Below the pieces are notes generated by a model. That model ran no database searches, was not told where the DNA came from, and was given only the letters and a program-made list of their open reading frames with translations. Of a stretch of 13,839 nucleotides of DNA, positions 13,517-13,839 are shown in pieces. Origin of the DNA: Promethearchaeota archaeon (GTDB taxonomy: Archaea > Asgardarchaeota > Lokiarchaeia > Sigynarchaeales > SOKP01); NCBI GenBank assembly GCA_016839635.1, contig JAEOTV010000078.1:1-13839 (forward strand), in the 5' to 3' direction. The first letter of the stretch is position 1. Each line of letters opens with the position of its first letter. Position numbers and translations under genes: made by a program.

Positions 13517-13839
13517 ATGCCTAAGATGAAAAAAAAACAACAAAAAAAAGGAAGGAGGAGTTACACTCCCTCTCCAACTCCAACAGTATCGAGAGTAAAA
13601 ATGCCTTATAGAAAGAATGGAGAAATGTTTGCGCGGGTTGTCGAGATATTCGGTCAAGAACGGATGGGTGTTTTTTGTGAAGATGGAAAACATCGTATTG
13701 GGAGAATTCGAGGAAAAATTAAAAAAAGAGTGTGGGTAAGAAAAGGGGATCTGGTTATAATTAATCCTTGGGATTTTGAAACACCAGTTGATGGTAAATC
13801 AGAGAAATGTGAAATATCTTGGAGATATTTACGACATGA
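13517..13839 (+). CDS. eif1A: translation initiation factor aIF-1A (eIF1A homologue), 3' end outside window
   Basis: aIF-1A/eIF1A is an OB-fold (S1-like) protein that binds the A site of the small ribosomal subunit during initiation and helps select the start codon. The 107 visible codons begin with a basic tail (MPKMKKKQQKKGRR). Then come RKNGEMFARVVEIFGQERMG, the family signature CEDGKHRIGRIRGKIKKRVW and VRKGDLVIINPWDF, all in the expected order. ISWRYLRH near the edge matches the usual Y-R-Y segment, so only a handful of residues should be missing. Start is the ATG at 13517, with another ATG three codons on. The tail has an unusual proline/threonine patch (TPSPTPTVSR) between the basic stretch and the OB fold. 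An antisense frame across it is a shadow. Identification is secure. Confidence 0.95.
   Translation, partial: MPKMKKKQQKKGRRSYTPSPTPTVSRVKMPYRKNGEMFARVVEIFGQERMGVFCEDGKHRIGRIRGKIKKRVWVRKGDLVIINPWDFETPVDGKSEKCEISWRYLRH

Noticed and set aside
13499..13693. 64-codon frame on the minus strand
   Set aside because: Antisense to aIF-1A, which is securely identified.
1..13839. CRISPR array, insertion sequence, prophage or defence island
   Set aside because: No regularly spaced repeats, transposase, integrase, terminal repeats or phage genes were seen, and base composition looks uniform.

Overview
The window is very AT-rich, gene-dense archaeal DNA with genes on both strands. Archaeal markers are a translation initiation factor 1A (aIF-1A) running off the right edge, the gamma subunit of the acetyl-CoA decarbonylase/synthase (CODH/ACS) complex, an NDP-forming acyl-CoA synthetase alpha chain, and TATA-box-like promoters with few Shine-Dalgarno sites. 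The base composition, the K/N/I/F-rich proteins, the large unrecognised proteins and a TPR protein of SNAP-like flavour suggest an Asgard archaeon of the Lokiarchaeia type. That placement is inference, since no rRNA or universal eukaryotic-signature gene other than aIF-1A is present.

Layout, left to right: (1) a PIN-domain nuclease (-) cut by the left edge; (2) mobB (+), the molybdopterin-guanine-dinucleotide adaptor GTPase; (3) a 640-residue helical protein of unknown function (-), overlapping mobB tail to tail by 30 bases; (4) a HypE-like AIR-synthase-family protein (-) without the HypE C-terminal cysteine; (5) a four-helix membrane protein (+); (6) a 109-residue hypothetical (+); (7) an NDP-forming acyl-CoA synthetase alpha subunit (-); (8) divergent from it, cdhE (+); (9) a HAD phosphatase (-); (10) a secreted or membrane-anchored gingipain-like (C25-type) cysteine peptidase (-); (11) a TPR-type helical repeat protein (-); (12) a ubiquitin-like MoaD/ThiS-family protein lacking the diglycine tail (+); (13) aIF-1A (+), cut by the right edge.

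How the genes may work together: almost every gene seems to be its own transcription unit, so this is a patchwork of housekeeping and accessory genes and not one operon. The clearest pairing is genes 7 and 8. CdhE takes part in making or cleaving acetyl-CoA, and an acyl-CoA synthetase alpha chain divergent from it could interconvert an acyl-CoA and its acid. Partner genes of both (other CODH/ACS subunits, the ATP-grasp beta chain) are absent here. mobB and the MoaD-like gene point to molybdenum/tungsten cofactor chemistry but lie 12 kb apart.

The most notable signals are start sites and operators. Three reading frames (mobB, the TPR protein, the MoaD-like protein) extend in frame upstream of their first ATG/GTG into sequence that looks coding, with ATT the best-placed available initiator. 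Several promoters carry perfect inverted repeats at the TATA box, best seen upstream of cdhE and of the peptidase. I saw no CRISPR array, insertion sequence, tRNA, rRNA or convincing defence system.
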